Shown piece by piece: positions 9,500 to 22,590 of a DNA stretch of 64,000 bases. Positions within the stretch are counted from its first letter, which is position 1; the number at the start of each line of letters is the position of its first letter. The notes beneath the pieces were generated by a model. It was not told the DNA's origin. It made no database searches and saw nothing but the letters and a program-made list of their open reading frames with translations. The translations under genes were made by a program, and so were the position numbers. The stretch is from Trissonchulus latispiculum (lineage: Eukaryota > Nematoda > Enoplea > Enoplida > Ironidae). The DNA lies in assembly GCA_030248195.1 (NCBI GenBank), contig JASAND010026597.1:42226-106225 (forward strand). Reading direction: 5' to 3'.

Positions 9500-11789
9500 G
9501 GCAATAGAAGTCAAACATAGTTTCCTTGGGGGGGGGGCGGGGTGGGGGGGGGGTATCCCCCCAAAATTTTTGACCAAATTTACCCCCCCCCCAGATTTTT
9601 TGACTTACCCTCCCCCAACTTTTGGCTACCCCCCCCGAACCGCCCCAACAATTTTTGGACCCAAAAAGTCCGAAATCATGTGCCCCAGACCTATAGGTGT
9701 AACGGGGATTTGAGTTGGGGCCGGAATTTGGGGGGCCCCTTTTTAGATCCCCCCCAACCTCACCCCAAAAAATTTTTCTATTTTTATGGCAAAAATCGCA
9801 TTTTCAGCCATTGCCCATTGCTAATGCCGAAAAATATGAAATTAATACGTAATTTTAGCATTAGTCAGCATAGTTTCCTTTGGGGGGGTGTCCCCCCCCC
9901 CCCCCCCCCCCCAGAATTTTAGACCAAATTTCCCCCCCCCCCACATTTTTTGACTTTCCCTCCCCCAACGTTTTGCAACCCCACCCCCAACACCCCCCAA
10001 CGAATTTTGGACCCAAAAAGTTAGCTAAATTTGTTCGAACAATGGTTATTTTTTGAAAAATTTTTCAAAAATTTTGACCTAAAATCGCTTTAAAACGGTG
10101 CAAAAACACCTAAAACGTTAAGAACAAGCCTTATTTTGATGAAAAAAGGCTAAATTACAGAAAATTTTGCATTTTTTGGCCATTTTTCGATATTTCTGAG
10201 GTCCGAATTCTGGGGGGTGGGTTGGGGGGTACCCAGTGGCGGCGCCAGGGGGGGGGGGCCGGCCACCCCCCTTTGCGATTTGGGCCCCTCCCATGAAAAA
10301 TTTTTCAGCTGTTAATATGCATAATTTGAGTGTTTTTAACAATTTTTTTAAAAAAATCGGCAAATTTTTGCTAAAAATTGAAAAATTTTTGCTAAAAATC
10401 GAAAATTTTTGCTAAAATTTGAGAATTTTTTGGGAAATGAAGGTAAAATTTGCCAAAGTTTGGCAAAAATTTTTGGATTTCCCAAAAAAGGTCGCCGGAT
10501 TTTTGGGTCGGGCCCCCCCCCCTTCAAAAAATCCTGGCACCGCTACTGGGGGTACCTCCATCACATTTCGGAGGCAGGGTATTTTTTACAGGGGGGGGGG
10601 GGCGGGGGCCCCCCCCCCCCCGAAATTGACTCCCCCCCCCGAAAATGCCTTCCCCCCGAAATCCCCCCCTCCCGGGATTTTTACTTCCCCCCCCCCCCCC
10701 CCCGGGATTTTTTGAAGCCCCAAATTTTTGCCAAAAATAGGCTAATTTTCAAAAATTCTCCGGTTTCGCCAGAGATTTTTTCGTAAAAATGGCTATTTTA
10801 GCTTAAATCCTGGCATTTTGAGAACTTTTTGCCTTTCTACGTGTAAAATACGCCAAAAAATACCAATTTGTAGCTCATTTATGCAAAAAACTCCCCCAGA
10901 AAATTTCACCCCCCCCCCGGGCTCGGGCCCCCCCCCCCCCCGGAAAAAATTCCCTAAAAAATACCCTGCGGAGGTGGGCCAAGATATATATACCCCCCCA
11001 GACCCAAAGTTCCAGGGAAACTATGATTCAGTGTTTTTAAACTCGAAAAGTTGATAGCCAACATGTTTCTGAGACCAGAATAAGGTCAATATTGAGTCTA
11101 GAAGTCCATAAAACCGTTATAAACGTGCCGTGTACTTCTCGCCATAATAAACACGTTAAGCCAAAAATTTGGACATTTTTAAAACATTTGCCAAATTTAC
11201 CCTAAAAAATGCCCCGTTTTGGCCCAATCTTCGAAGTTGGGGGGGGGGCCGGGGGCCCCCAAAAATTTCTGGGGGGGTTTGGATCCCCCCCCCCAACAAC
11301 CCCAATTACACCTATGCCCAGACCCTCCCAGAAATTGTTTAGGTATATATATACTCCCTATCACATTTCGGGAGTCGACCGCAAAATTTTCGAAGTTTAC
11401 CCTATCGGCATAGGTGTACCTTGAGAAAACGTTGGGGGAGGGGGTAGCCAAAATTAGGGTGGGTGTGGGGGGGTCAGCCGTTATGAGGTGGGGTGGGGTC
11501 CGGAACAATCGAATTTGGGGGGGGGGGGGTAAAAAATTTATTTGCAAAAAATTTAGATAAAATTATCAAATTTGGTAAAAAAAACGTTAGTTCCAACTAA
11601 AAATCAACAATAGTTCATCATTTTTGCTCATTTGTTTTTGCTAAAACTAGGATTTTTTGCAAAAATTTCGAATTTTTCCAAAAAATTCCGAATTTGTACT
11701 AATTTTGAGCATAGTTTCCCTGGAAATTTTGGTTGGGGGGGGTAAACTTCGGAAATTTGGTGGTCGACCCCCGAAATGTGATGGGGAGT

Positions 11790-11831
<42 letters not shown>

Positions 11832-12440
11832 AATTCGGACCTCAGAAATTTTTTAAATTGGCAAAAAATGCAAATTTTTCAGTAATTTAGCCCTTTTTTC
11901 ATCAAAATAAGGCTTGTTCTTAACGTTTTAGGCGTTTTGCCCCGTTTTAAAGCGATTTTAGGCCAAAATTTTGGAAAAACTTTTCAAAACATGACCATTT
12001 TTCGACCAAATTTAGCTAACTTTTTGGGTCCTAAAATCGTTGGGGGGGGGTTCGGGGGGGGGGGGGGGGGGGGTAGCCAAAAGTGGGGGGATAGTCCAAA
12101 ATCTGGGAGGGGGTAAATTTGGTCGAAAATTTTGGGGGGGATACCCCCCCCCCCCCCCCCCCTCCCCCCCTAAGGAAACTATGATTTTGAGGCAAATTTT
12201 TCAAAATTTTGAGGGTGGGGTCTGGCAAATTTGGGTGGGTGGGGTCTGGGATTTGGCCATTTGGGGGTGGGGTCTGCCTCCAAAATTTCGAGGGTGGGGT
12301 CGGCACTTGTCCATTTGGGGGGAGGGGTTAACCCCCCCCCCCCCCCCCAGGTACACCTATGCCAGATGCCTATCGGCCTCCCCCAACCAAAATTTCCGGT
12401 GAAAACAGATCAGTCGGGCATAACAAGACGGTCCGCACCG
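9500..12440. repeat. Poly-G / poly-C tract region
   Basis: Dozens of G or C runs of 7 or more alternate with A/T-rich text such as TTTTTGACCAAATTT. Related units recur at about 9560-9680 and 9905-10020, and inverted at about 12015-12165. The longest runs are C39 at 11791-11829 and G20 at 12054-12073. Apparent proline- or glycine-rich frames are products of the homopolymers. The region lies just upstream of NARS1. Confidence 0.85.
10234..10548. mobile_element. Miniature hAT element with 8-bp target duplication
   Basis: The ends are CAGTGGCGGCGCCAGG and the inverted TCCTGGCACCGCTACTG. An exact 8-bp duplication, GGGGTACC, flanks the element (10226-10233 and 10549-10556). An 8-bp duplication and CAG-type ends are typical of hAT. 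A G run directly follows the left end, as in the related copies at 57229 and 59361. It has no coding capacity. Confidence 0.85.
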
Positions 12441-12812
12441 CATATGAAAATAATACGTAATCTTGCACAATGCGCTTGCAATTCTTATTTCTATGTCACA
12501 ACAGTACACAATTTTACTGGCTTAATTTTATTAATACTAGTCCACATTAATCTTTTTGTTCGTGGTGTCTTATCGAAACAGAAAAAAGGAATTTTCCCGA
12601 TGAAAACTAGCAAAAATAACAAACTTTAAAGGCTATTTTCTTGCTACTACGCTAACGCATTTAATATTATTTTTGCTTTAAAAATTTAATCTGATCGGAT
12701 AGATTCGACGAAGCCGAGCGATTTTTGTTTTTACAGTGACATCTGAAAATGGCTCGTGAAAGCTGTACTGCCGCCTGTAAACTTTTATGCATAAATGCAC
12801 AGACTAATTAAG
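12441..12812. other. Unassigned A/T-rich sequence
   Basis: No gene or repeat boundary is visible between the G/C-tract region and the element beginning at 12813. Confidence 0.3.
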
Positions 12813-13100
12813 ACCGGTTCATACTTCGTGTGCTTTGTGCTTTGCGCTTTGTCCTTTTGTGCTTTTGTGCTTTGTGCTTTGTGCTTCCCGGTTCATACTT
12901 TTTGGAAAAGCACAGTGCTTTGTGTTTTGTGCTTTTCTAATTCATGCTCCAAAACTGTGCTTTGTGCTTTGTGCTTTTGTGCTTTTGTGCTTTCGGGTGT
13001 GCTTTCGAATGTTGAGCCGAGTTCAACATTTTGAGTTGTGCTTTTGTGCTTAGCCAATCAAATTGCAGGGACTTAGTATGCAACGCGGACGGTTCTCACC

Positions 13101-14026
13101 TTAAGGGGGCGCTTCCATTATCGGGATTATTGATGTAAAATTTGGACCGATTGCTCAATTTTAAAGAAATCCCAACTGAAGTTACTTTGGTTGGCGGGGC
13201 ATGTTTTAGCAAAATTTCAGTAACTGAGACCTTCTGCTTGGCTCGCTACCATTATGGCTTAAAAAATCGAAATTTTATTAAGCCCCAAACGATTAATTCG
13301 AATGCGCTATGTGAAAGAGCATAGAAAAAGCTTTACAACGATGTGCATATCACTTCTGCACGTGGTTTCTATCAAAAGTTACAGGCGGTTGAATAATTGG
13401 CAAATTTACGTTGACCATTCTCATTTCGTTTAGCAAAGTAAAAACTAACAGTTCGAAAATGAATTCTAAAGGATATTTCATGATGCTTTTGTGTTGGATT
13501 TGTTTATTATTTTATAAAATGCACTATGCAACTTATTAAAATCATAATATATGTGCAAAACAAAAGCAATTAGTGCGAAATTTTCCAATTTAACTTTCTC
13601 ATAAATGCTTCGACCAAAGTTGCTCAAATTTTGCATGTACGTTTATTAAAGAGGTGCGCAGGGGCACTTTTTCCATTTTTTGTTTAAACCTTAAATTCCG
13701 TGAGATATCGACTTCTAAAGTTTTTGAACATTTATAAAATACTCAAAATTGCACAAATCAAAAAAATGAAAAAAGTGCCCCTGCATTAGGTCCGTTTATA
13801 GATTTGTGCAAAATTTGAGCTACTTTTATTTAGCCGTTAATGAGTGACACCATTTTGAAAATTCAAAATTATCCCTCTTGTGTAAGTTGCAAGCCAAGCA
13901 ATAAATTTTTCAAACTCAGCAAATTACTAGTACTTAACACCAACTATCGTTGCTGAAAATTTGAAAGAGATTGGTTGAGAATTGCATGCAGGAGAGCCGG
14001 TCCCGGTAATGGAAGCGCCCCCTTAA
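13101..14026 (+). mobile_element. TTAA-flanked inverted-repeat element (copy A)
   Basis: The ends are TTAAGGGGGCGCTTCCATTA and its near-perfect complement at 14001-14026. The terminal TTAA may be the target duplication, as in piggyBac-type insertions, but the ends do not match a piggyBac consensus I know. An internal inverted pair (CAGGGGCACTTTTTCC and GGAAAAAGTGCCCCTG-like) is present. It has no coding capacity. It is about 930 bp and homologous, in reverse, to copy B. Confidence 0.8.
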
Positions 14027-14114
14027 ACTGTCTACATGTGTTGCACAAGTAGGCCACGCGGACAGTTACACACTAAGATGAAGACAGTTTGAAAACACGG
14101 ACAGTTACACACTA

Positions 14115-15209
14115 AGGGCCTTTTCGCGCAGCGAGTTAAGGGGGCGCTTGCATTACCGGGAATGGTTCTCCTGAGTTTATTTTCCAACAAATCTATTTCA
14201 AACTTTCAGCATAGGTAGCTGGTGCTAAATGCTAACAATATGTAGAATTTAAATAATCCAGTGCTTGACTTGCGACCTACACAAGAGGGATAAGCTGAAA
14301 TCTTTAAAACGCTGTCACTCATTAACGGCTGAATGAAATTAGCTCAAACTTGGTACAAATGCGTAAAGGAACATAACGCAGGGGCAATTTTTTCAGTTTT
14401 TCGATTTATGCAGTTTTGAGTATTTTATGAATATTCGAAAACTTTGAGAGTCAATATCTCACGGAATATACTATTTAAACAAAAACTGAAAAAATTGCCC
14501 CTGCGTACCCGTCAAATTAACGTGCATGCACATTTTGTGCGAGTTTGGTCGCAGCATTTATGAGAAAATCAAAATGAAAGATTTCGCACTAATCACTTCA
14601 GTTTTTCGCAAATATTATGCTTTTAATAAGTCGCACAGTGTATTTCATAAAATAATAAACAAATTCAACACAAAATCAACGTGAAAAGTCCTGCAGAATT
14701 GATTTCCGAAAGATTGGTTTTTACATTGGCATTCGCGTTGGGAATGGTAAACGTAACTTTGTCATATATTCAACCGCCTGTAACTTTTGATTGCAACCAC
14801 GTACAGGAGAGATGTGCACATCGTTGTAACGGGCTTTTTATGCTCTTTAACCTAGTGCATTCGACGTTGTCGTTTGCAGCTTTAATAAAATTTCGAAATT
14901 TTAAGCCATACCGGTAGCTAGCCAAGCACGTGGTCTCCGTTGCCGAAATTTTGTCAAAAGATGCCCCGCCAACCAAAGTAGGTTTAGTTGGGATTTCTTC
15001 AAAATAGAGCTATCGGTCTAAATTTTATATCTATAATCCCGATAATGCAAGCGCCACCTTAAACGAGTTAAAAGAGTTAAAATTAACTCAATCCTGTTCG
15101 CGCACAGGGTTAAAAGGGTTTTATAACAGCTTATTTTAACTCGCCTGCAGGGTTAAACGAGTTAAAAAATTTTAACTCTACTCTTTTAACTCGCGCGCGA
15201 AAAGGCCCT
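14115..15209. mobile_element. Palindromic miniature element split by copy B
   Basis: The left end AGGGCCTTTTCGCGCAGCGA and right end TCGCGCGCGAAAAGGCCCT are inverted. With copy B removed (14136-15062), about 170 bp remain, consisting of GAGTTAA / TTAACTC repeats. The 5-base flanks CTAAG and CTCAG may be an imperfect target duplication. This sits inside the 12813-16407 composite. Confidence 0.7.
14136..15062 (-). mobile_element. TTAA-flanked inverted-repeat element (copy B)
   Basis: The same family as 13101-14026 but in the opposite orientation. It has TTAA at both ends (14136-14139, 15059-15062) and GGGGGCGC or GTGGCGC termini. It lies inside the GAGTTAA element, so it is the younger insertion. 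Confidence 0.82.
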
Positions 15210-15790
15210 CAGATGTAGACAGTGTGAATTTGCGGACAGTAATATGTATTTGGGAATTTTTGAGTAAGTTTTAACTTTTCTATGCTTACTCACGGATTCT
15301 TCTTACATTCTAACATCTGATGCTTCTTAAACTTCGTGATCGTGGTGCTGTCAAAAAAGTTAACCGAGCAGTCGTTTAGTTTATATTGTAAACTTAACAA
15401 ACTAACTGCTCAATTTTGGATTAGAATTTCTGTTTTGAGTACTTATAGTGCAAAAATTGTTATTACATGGAGGGTTGTGTGATAATTGACCCTAAGGAGC
15501 CAGAATTTAGCATTTTAAAAATCCGACAAAGCCTCCGATTGTGATAGCCTTTTGTTCTACAAACACCTGCACTTGATGAATTAAGTCTTGTGCTAAGTAC
15601 ACTTTGGCCACAGTTTCATCATAGACTGGCGACATTTTTAATTCTGACAAACAATATCATTAATGTTACAATTAGTCTAATACTGTTATCTGACCTCACA
15701 CTAAAGTCTTAGTGTAACTGTCCGCGTTGCATACTTGTACGCAGTATTAATATTAAAGCGTCCATTAACTGTCCACGCTCAGTAAGTGTG
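15210..15790. other. Interior of the composite element
   Basis: This holds partial copies of a roughly 50-base unit with CGGACAGTTACACACTAAG (also near 14055 and 14100). It has no gene. Confidence 0.4.
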
Positions 15791-16407
15791 GACAGTTTAA
15801 AGTAGTAACTGTCCGCGTTGCATACTAAGTCCAATTGCAGTATTTTTGGCATTATCCAATAGAAAGGAGAAGGCGGTGAATAAAAAGAGATTGAATACGG
15901 TATTAAGGAAGACATGGAAATAAATAAATGATGGAAGAATAGGAAAATTATAAAAAAATTAACAAGTATATATCAGTATTCAGTATACATGTCTAAACGG
16001 TAGTCATTTAATTTTAATTTACTACATGATTTCAATATGTTATCCTAACTTTGGTAATTTTTCTAACTATTTCAGCTATGGTGGTTAACAAATCTTTTTT
16101 ATACTATTTTGTGCTGTTGCTTTGCTTTGGCAAATATGCTGTTTCGAAGTTGATCACTGACAACCTTACATTGTTTCTAAAATTTTTGAAAACCTGCTTT
16201 TCTATTTAATTTGGGCAGAATATGCAGAATACTTTTTGTGTTTTCATATGTCAGGTGTCTAAATCTCGACTTGTGCTTTACTGTCTCCGCGGGAAGTATG
16301 AACACGTCCTCGTGAGCACAAAGGACAAAGCACAAAGGACAAAGCACAAAGCACTCTTAGAAAAGGACAAAAGCACAAAGCACAAAAGCACAAAAAGTAT
16401 GAACCGG

Positions 16408-16700
16408 GCTTTATAGTGGACAGGGACTAGACAGTGGTGGACTTTTTAGATTTTTATGATAAGTTGGAAAATTTTCAGATTTTTATGATAAGTTAGAATT
16501 TGGAAAAATTAAGTACTGGAAAATGTTCGAAAATTCCAAATTTTTTTGAGAAATAAAATGGTCCAGATTTGAGTAACGGAATGCCTGGCACTTCAACATC
16601 AACATTTTTATTCTGTTCTATTTTATTTTATTTTGTTATTAAATTATTTATAATTATTGTTATTTATTTATTTTTTATGTTATTCTGTACATATTATTTT
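16408..16700. other. Unassigned A/T-rich sequence
   Basis: There is a short duplication of TTTTTATGATAAGTT near 16448 and 16480. Nothing else is supported. Confidence 0.3.
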
Positions 16701-16704
16701 ATTA

Positions 16705-17052
16705 GTGATTAGTTGATTAGTGTAGCAGCTTTTCGAGAAAAGCTTTTGCTGCAGTCTGCCGTTTATGGAGTTTTTGGTACCATATCGTAGATGTTTATAG
16801 TACTTTATCCAAAAGTCATGAAGCATTTAGTTTATCCTCACTAAGTCTTTCAGTCAAAGGAAATTTTTGAACTCAATCTCAATTTCTTTACTTTTTAAGC
16901 TGACTTCATTCCAATTTTAAGTTGTAGCTTGATTTAGACTTTTGATTTTATAAAAACGCTCAAAGCGCTTCAATGATATCTAAATTATTGTCGTAGCCCA
17001 TTAGTAGCTTTCATTATCCTCCATAAACTGCTACACTAATCAACTAATCACT
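16705..17052. mobile_element. Miniature inverted-repeat element, about 350 bp
   Basis: GTGATTAGTTGATTAGTGTA at the left is the reverse complement of TACACTAATCAACTAATCAC at the right (to 17052). The match extends inward (GTTTATGGAG / CTCCATAAAC), interrupted on the left by about 30 extra bases that contain the small palindrome AAGCTTTTCGAGAAAAGCTT-like. It has no coding capacity. Confidence 0.8.
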
Positions 17053-17962
17053 TTTATACAGCAAGCCCCTGGAAATGACCTACAACCATCAAAATTTATA
17101 TAATCTTTAGCGTTGCGTAACAAAACAATGTACTGAAAAGAATAAAATCGAAATTAGCTATTTCGTGCACTCTAGAAACTGCAGAAGCTCAGCCGTTACT
17201 ATAGCTTAAAACTGCACTTTTCCAGCCAAATAGACCAAAATACAAAACGTAAAGCCATCTCAAGTTATTATTAAACACGTTCAAAATATAATTCCAACTT
17301 TGAAATAAAAATACATACATCGCCTAGTCTACAATTTTGAGTAATTGATGTTCAAACATTTTGGTCTATATTTCGCGTATGTCAGAAAATTTTTATTGAC
17401 TTTTTGCTAATTTTTGCTAGTTTCGTAAACGCATGTGAATGGCAGATTATGATAATACGCTTTTTACCGGTGTATCTCTATCCAACTCCCAAAAATCCGA
17501 AATTTATAGCGTTTCAAAAAATCACCACAAAAGCACTGCACAAAAGGATACCATCACCTCAACGGAAACTTTTTCACTACGATTAGCAAAATGCATATTT
17601 TCTGCACTACGCTACAGCGTGGTTTTGCGTAGTGCTTTTAGTTTCTAGCGTAGTCTTATTTTTCAAGAGAAATCTAATGTCAAATTTTTCCGCGTTTTCC
17701 TATGTTTCACACTTCAATATAGCGGACGTCTGATTGACAGGTTTCTATTTTCCCTATTAAGCAAATGGCAAGGACTACGCAAGGAATAAAGTTCACCACT
17801 TGACACTACGCAGCATGCAGAATCCGAATATAGCAATTATTTCTGCGTAGTTGAACTTCGCAAAACCCACTCACTTGACATGGGTGAAAAGGCTGGGGGT
17901 GGGGAAAAAATTGTCCCAAATTTTGTTTCTTTATCACCATATTAACAGCACATAAATGGCAT
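17053..17962. other. Unassigned sequence with CTACGC motifs
   Basis: Several inverted GCGTAG/CTACGC motifs lie between 17590 and 17850, suggesting a degraded palindromic element. No gene is seen. Confidence 0.3.
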
Positions 17963-19472
17963 TTAAGGGGGGCGCTACCTGTGTCGAAAATTCGACCCTC
18001 ACCAATTTGGCTCAAATTGCGCTCATTGAAAGTCCCATGCCCTACACAATCGATTGAAATTTGGGATGATTTCGTCCAGAAATAAAAAGTTACAGCCATT
18101 CAAAATTTCCAATTCCTATTGAAAATGGCCTAAAATCGGAACTTCAGACTTTTCGCTTCTGACAAAGATAACTTACTCAAATCAAAGCCGTTTGAAACGT
18201 TCTATAGCTCATTTTGGAGCAAAATACAATATCTAAAACTTGTCAGAGCTGTTTTCGAAATTCAGTTTCTAGTTTTCGTGGCAATCCTTTTTGTGAGAAA
18301 ACCCCACAAACACAGAAATTGAAAATTCACGAACATACGGTTTTTGACCGATAACTTTAAATAGCTGCAAAATGGACGTTTGTGCCAAGAAGAAACGTTT
18401 TTAGAATTGAAAAAACTATCGATTGATGTAGATATTGTGAATATTTGTAAAGTTCGAGAATTTTCGAAAAATGTCAATTTTGACTTATTTTTGGGGTTGT
18501 CTCACGGAAACGAGTGCTGCAAAAGTTAGAAACTGAACTTTGAAAAACGCTTTTCGGCAAGTTTTATATATTGCAGTTGGCTACAAAATGAGCTATAAAA
18601 CGTTTCAAACGGGTTTGGTTTGAATTGAGTTATCGTTGTCAGAAGCGAAAAATCTAAAGTTCCGATTTTAGGCCATTTCTAATAGGAACTGGAAATTTCG
18701 AATGGCTGTAACTTATCTATTCCTGGACGAAATCATCCCAAATTTCAATAGATTGTGTAGCGCCCTAGGGGCTATCAATGAGCACAATTTGAGGCAAATT
18801 GGTGGGGGTCGAATTTTCGACCCAAGTAGCGCCACGTTCTATAGCTCATTTTGTAGCCAACTGCAATATCTAAAACTTGCCAAGAGCTTTTTTCGAAATT
18901 CAGTTTCTAGTTTTCGTGGCAATCCTTTTTGTGAGACAACCCCACTAACACAGGCATTGAAAATTCACGAACATATGGTTTTTGACCGATAACTTTAAAT
19001 AGCTGCAAAATGGACGTTTGTGCCAAGAAGAAACGTTTTTAGAATTGAAAAAGCTATCGATTGATGTAGATGTTGGGCATATTTGTAAAGTTCCAAAATT
19101 TTTGAAAAATGTCAATTTTGACATAGTTTTGGGGTTGTCTCACGGAAACGAATACTGCAAAAGTTAGAAACTAAATTTAGAAAAATGCGCTTCGACAAGT
19201 TTTAGATATTTCATTTAGCTACAAAATAGCTGTAGAACGTTTCAAACGGGTTTGATTTGAATTAAGTTATCGTTGTCAGAAGCGAAAAATCTAAAGTTCC
19301 AATTCCTTTTTCAATAGGAATTGGAAAATTGTAATGGCTGTAACTTTTTTATTCCTGGACGAAATCATTCCAAATTTCAATGGATTGTGTAGGGCTCTAG
19401 GCAGTATCAATGGGCACGATTTGAGCCAAATCGGTGAGGGTAGAATTTTCGACCCAAGTAGCGCCCCCTTAA
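17963..19472. mobile_element. TTAA-flanked element with long termini (family C)
   Basis: The left end TTAAGGGGGGCGCTAC and right end GTAGCGCCCCCTTAA are inverted, and the match extends about 240 bp inward. The interior contains a direct duplication of about 637 bp (GTTCTATAGCTCATTTT at 18199 and 18836), so a second internal copy of the right terminus lies at about 18590-18835. The ends resemble those of copies A and B in the first dozen bases only. It has no coding capacity. Confidence 0.82.
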
Positions 19473-19589
19473 GGTGGTGATTCCGTTTGGAGACATCAAC
19501 TTTGAACCCTTATTACTAATTCATTCCTTGGAGTTAAGTAGCGATTTTTATATCGAAATGGTGCTTAACATTTTCTCTTTCTAATGTAT

Positions 19590-19900
19590 ACAGTGAACCT
19601 AACTTTATTTCTCGAAAATTATTTTGCTGCATTTTCGAAATAATTTAATTTTCCAGATTTTGTGCAGACTAAAGTAGATTTTTTCCTGAGGCATCAGCCA
19701 TATCATTCGATTCCACTATCAAATAGCTGGGGACCCCCTTTTAATTATTATGAAACCGCTCTTCGTTATAAAGATATTAAATGAATACAACGAAACCAAC
19801 CTTACTTCTCGGAAATTATTTTACTGCATTTTTGAAGTAATTTAATTTTCCAGATTTTTTGCAGACTAAAGTAAATCTTTTCGTGAAGCATCGACCATAT
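19590..19900. repeat. About 198-bp tandem unit, interrupted by the hAT element
   Basis: AATTTAATTTTCCAGATTTT recurs with about 198-bp spacing (units near 19595 and 19793). The array resumes at 25727 beyond the 5.8-kb insertion with ATTCGATTCCACTATCAAAT. A diverged relative may lie near 28985. Confidence 0.7.
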
Positions 19901-20569
19901 TAGGGTTGTAAATTGTAAAAAAGTAAAAATGTTAAAAAACATTTTTACAGTTATTAACAGTAGCAAAATTTCGGACTTTTTAACAGGTTTTTTACACTTT
20001 TTAACACCACTTTTTTACACTTTTTAACACTAGATTTTTACATATTTTTAACATTTTTTAACACTACTTTTCTGAATTTTTTACACTTTTTTACTAATTT
20101 TTTACACTTTTTTACACTTTTTCACAGACCGTTGATTGTGAAAAATAGTGTTTCAAGTATATATAGTATATACATTGCAGACAGATTTTGTTTCAGTACG
20201 CGAAAATCACCTTAAATGTATTTTATTTCAACAAGTAAAAAATGATATTAAAAGTAAAGACGGTGGTTGGACAATGTTGAGGATTTTTTGTAAATTCATT
20301 TAAATAAGCTCCCGATTGTAAGTCACTTGCAATTGAATATTGAATCTCGTGCCAGATATATAACGTACTGAGACTGAGAGTATTTGTTTCCTTTCATTGA
20401 AAATTTAGAAATCCTGCAAGACGGGTTCTTTAAATAAGTGAACTCTCAGTCAATAAAATTTTACAAATGTCCAATTAATCCTAAGGCATAATGGAACAGT
20501 ATTTCAGAACCAAAAATTTCACAGCTAAAATAATTTCTGAAGTCTAACACCAGACAATGCTCTTTTATA

Positions 20570-22196
<1,627 letters not shown>

Positions 22197-22385
22197 ATAT
22201 ATATGTTATATATATATATATATATATTGGCATTTTTCCGCCCTTCCTTCTTTCCCTATTCTAGCCACTGTTCAACCACGTTATATAATGTTATATATAT
22301 ATATATTGGCATTTTTCCGCCCTTCCTTCTTTCCCTATTCTAGCCACTGCATGCCCGTCTAGGGCAGTTTTCCCACTAGTTTCTT
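22197..22385. repeat. Two extra partial copies of the arm segment
   Basis: TTGGCATTTTTCCGCCCTTC recurs at about 22226 and 22306, each preceded by a short TA tract. They are partial tandem copies of the arm that ends at 22196. Confidence 0.8.
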
Positions 22386-22590
22386 GCATTTTTCCGCTTT
22401 AGCGCTTTTTTTAGCAGGATTAATTAATAAATAATATGAAATTAATTAGCTGCCGTAAAAAAGATTTGAAACCCGATAGTATAGGGCATTTTTGTTTTTA
22501 CGCACGTTTAGGGCATTTTTGTCATTTGTACGGAGCATTAAATGTTTATATTGTTTGTGTGTGTACCTAAGGGTTTATCTGAAAAGAGAA
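22386..22590. other. Linker with GGGCATTTTTG motifs
   Basis: Short remnants related to the preceding segments (TAGGGCATTTTTG at about 22480 and 22508). No gene. Confidence 0.35.

Larger units (their letters stand above)
12813..16407. mobile_element. Large inverted-repeat composite with GTGCTTT arms
   Basis: The left end CCGGTTCATACTT (12813) and right end AAGTATGAACCGG (to 16407) are inverted. Both are followed inward by many GTGCTTT or AAAGCAC repeats (12830-13055; 16315-16395). The next layer inward is also inverted: ACTTAGTATGCAACGCGGAC at about 13073 against GTCCGCGTTGCATACTAAGT at about 15810. The middle is filled by the elements at 13101-14026 and 14115-15209. I read this as one palindromic element repeatedly invaded by others. 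Confidence 0.65.

Noticed and set aside
9542..12629. Proline- and glycine-rich frames
   Set aside because: They are translations of poly-C and poly-G runs and occur on both strands.
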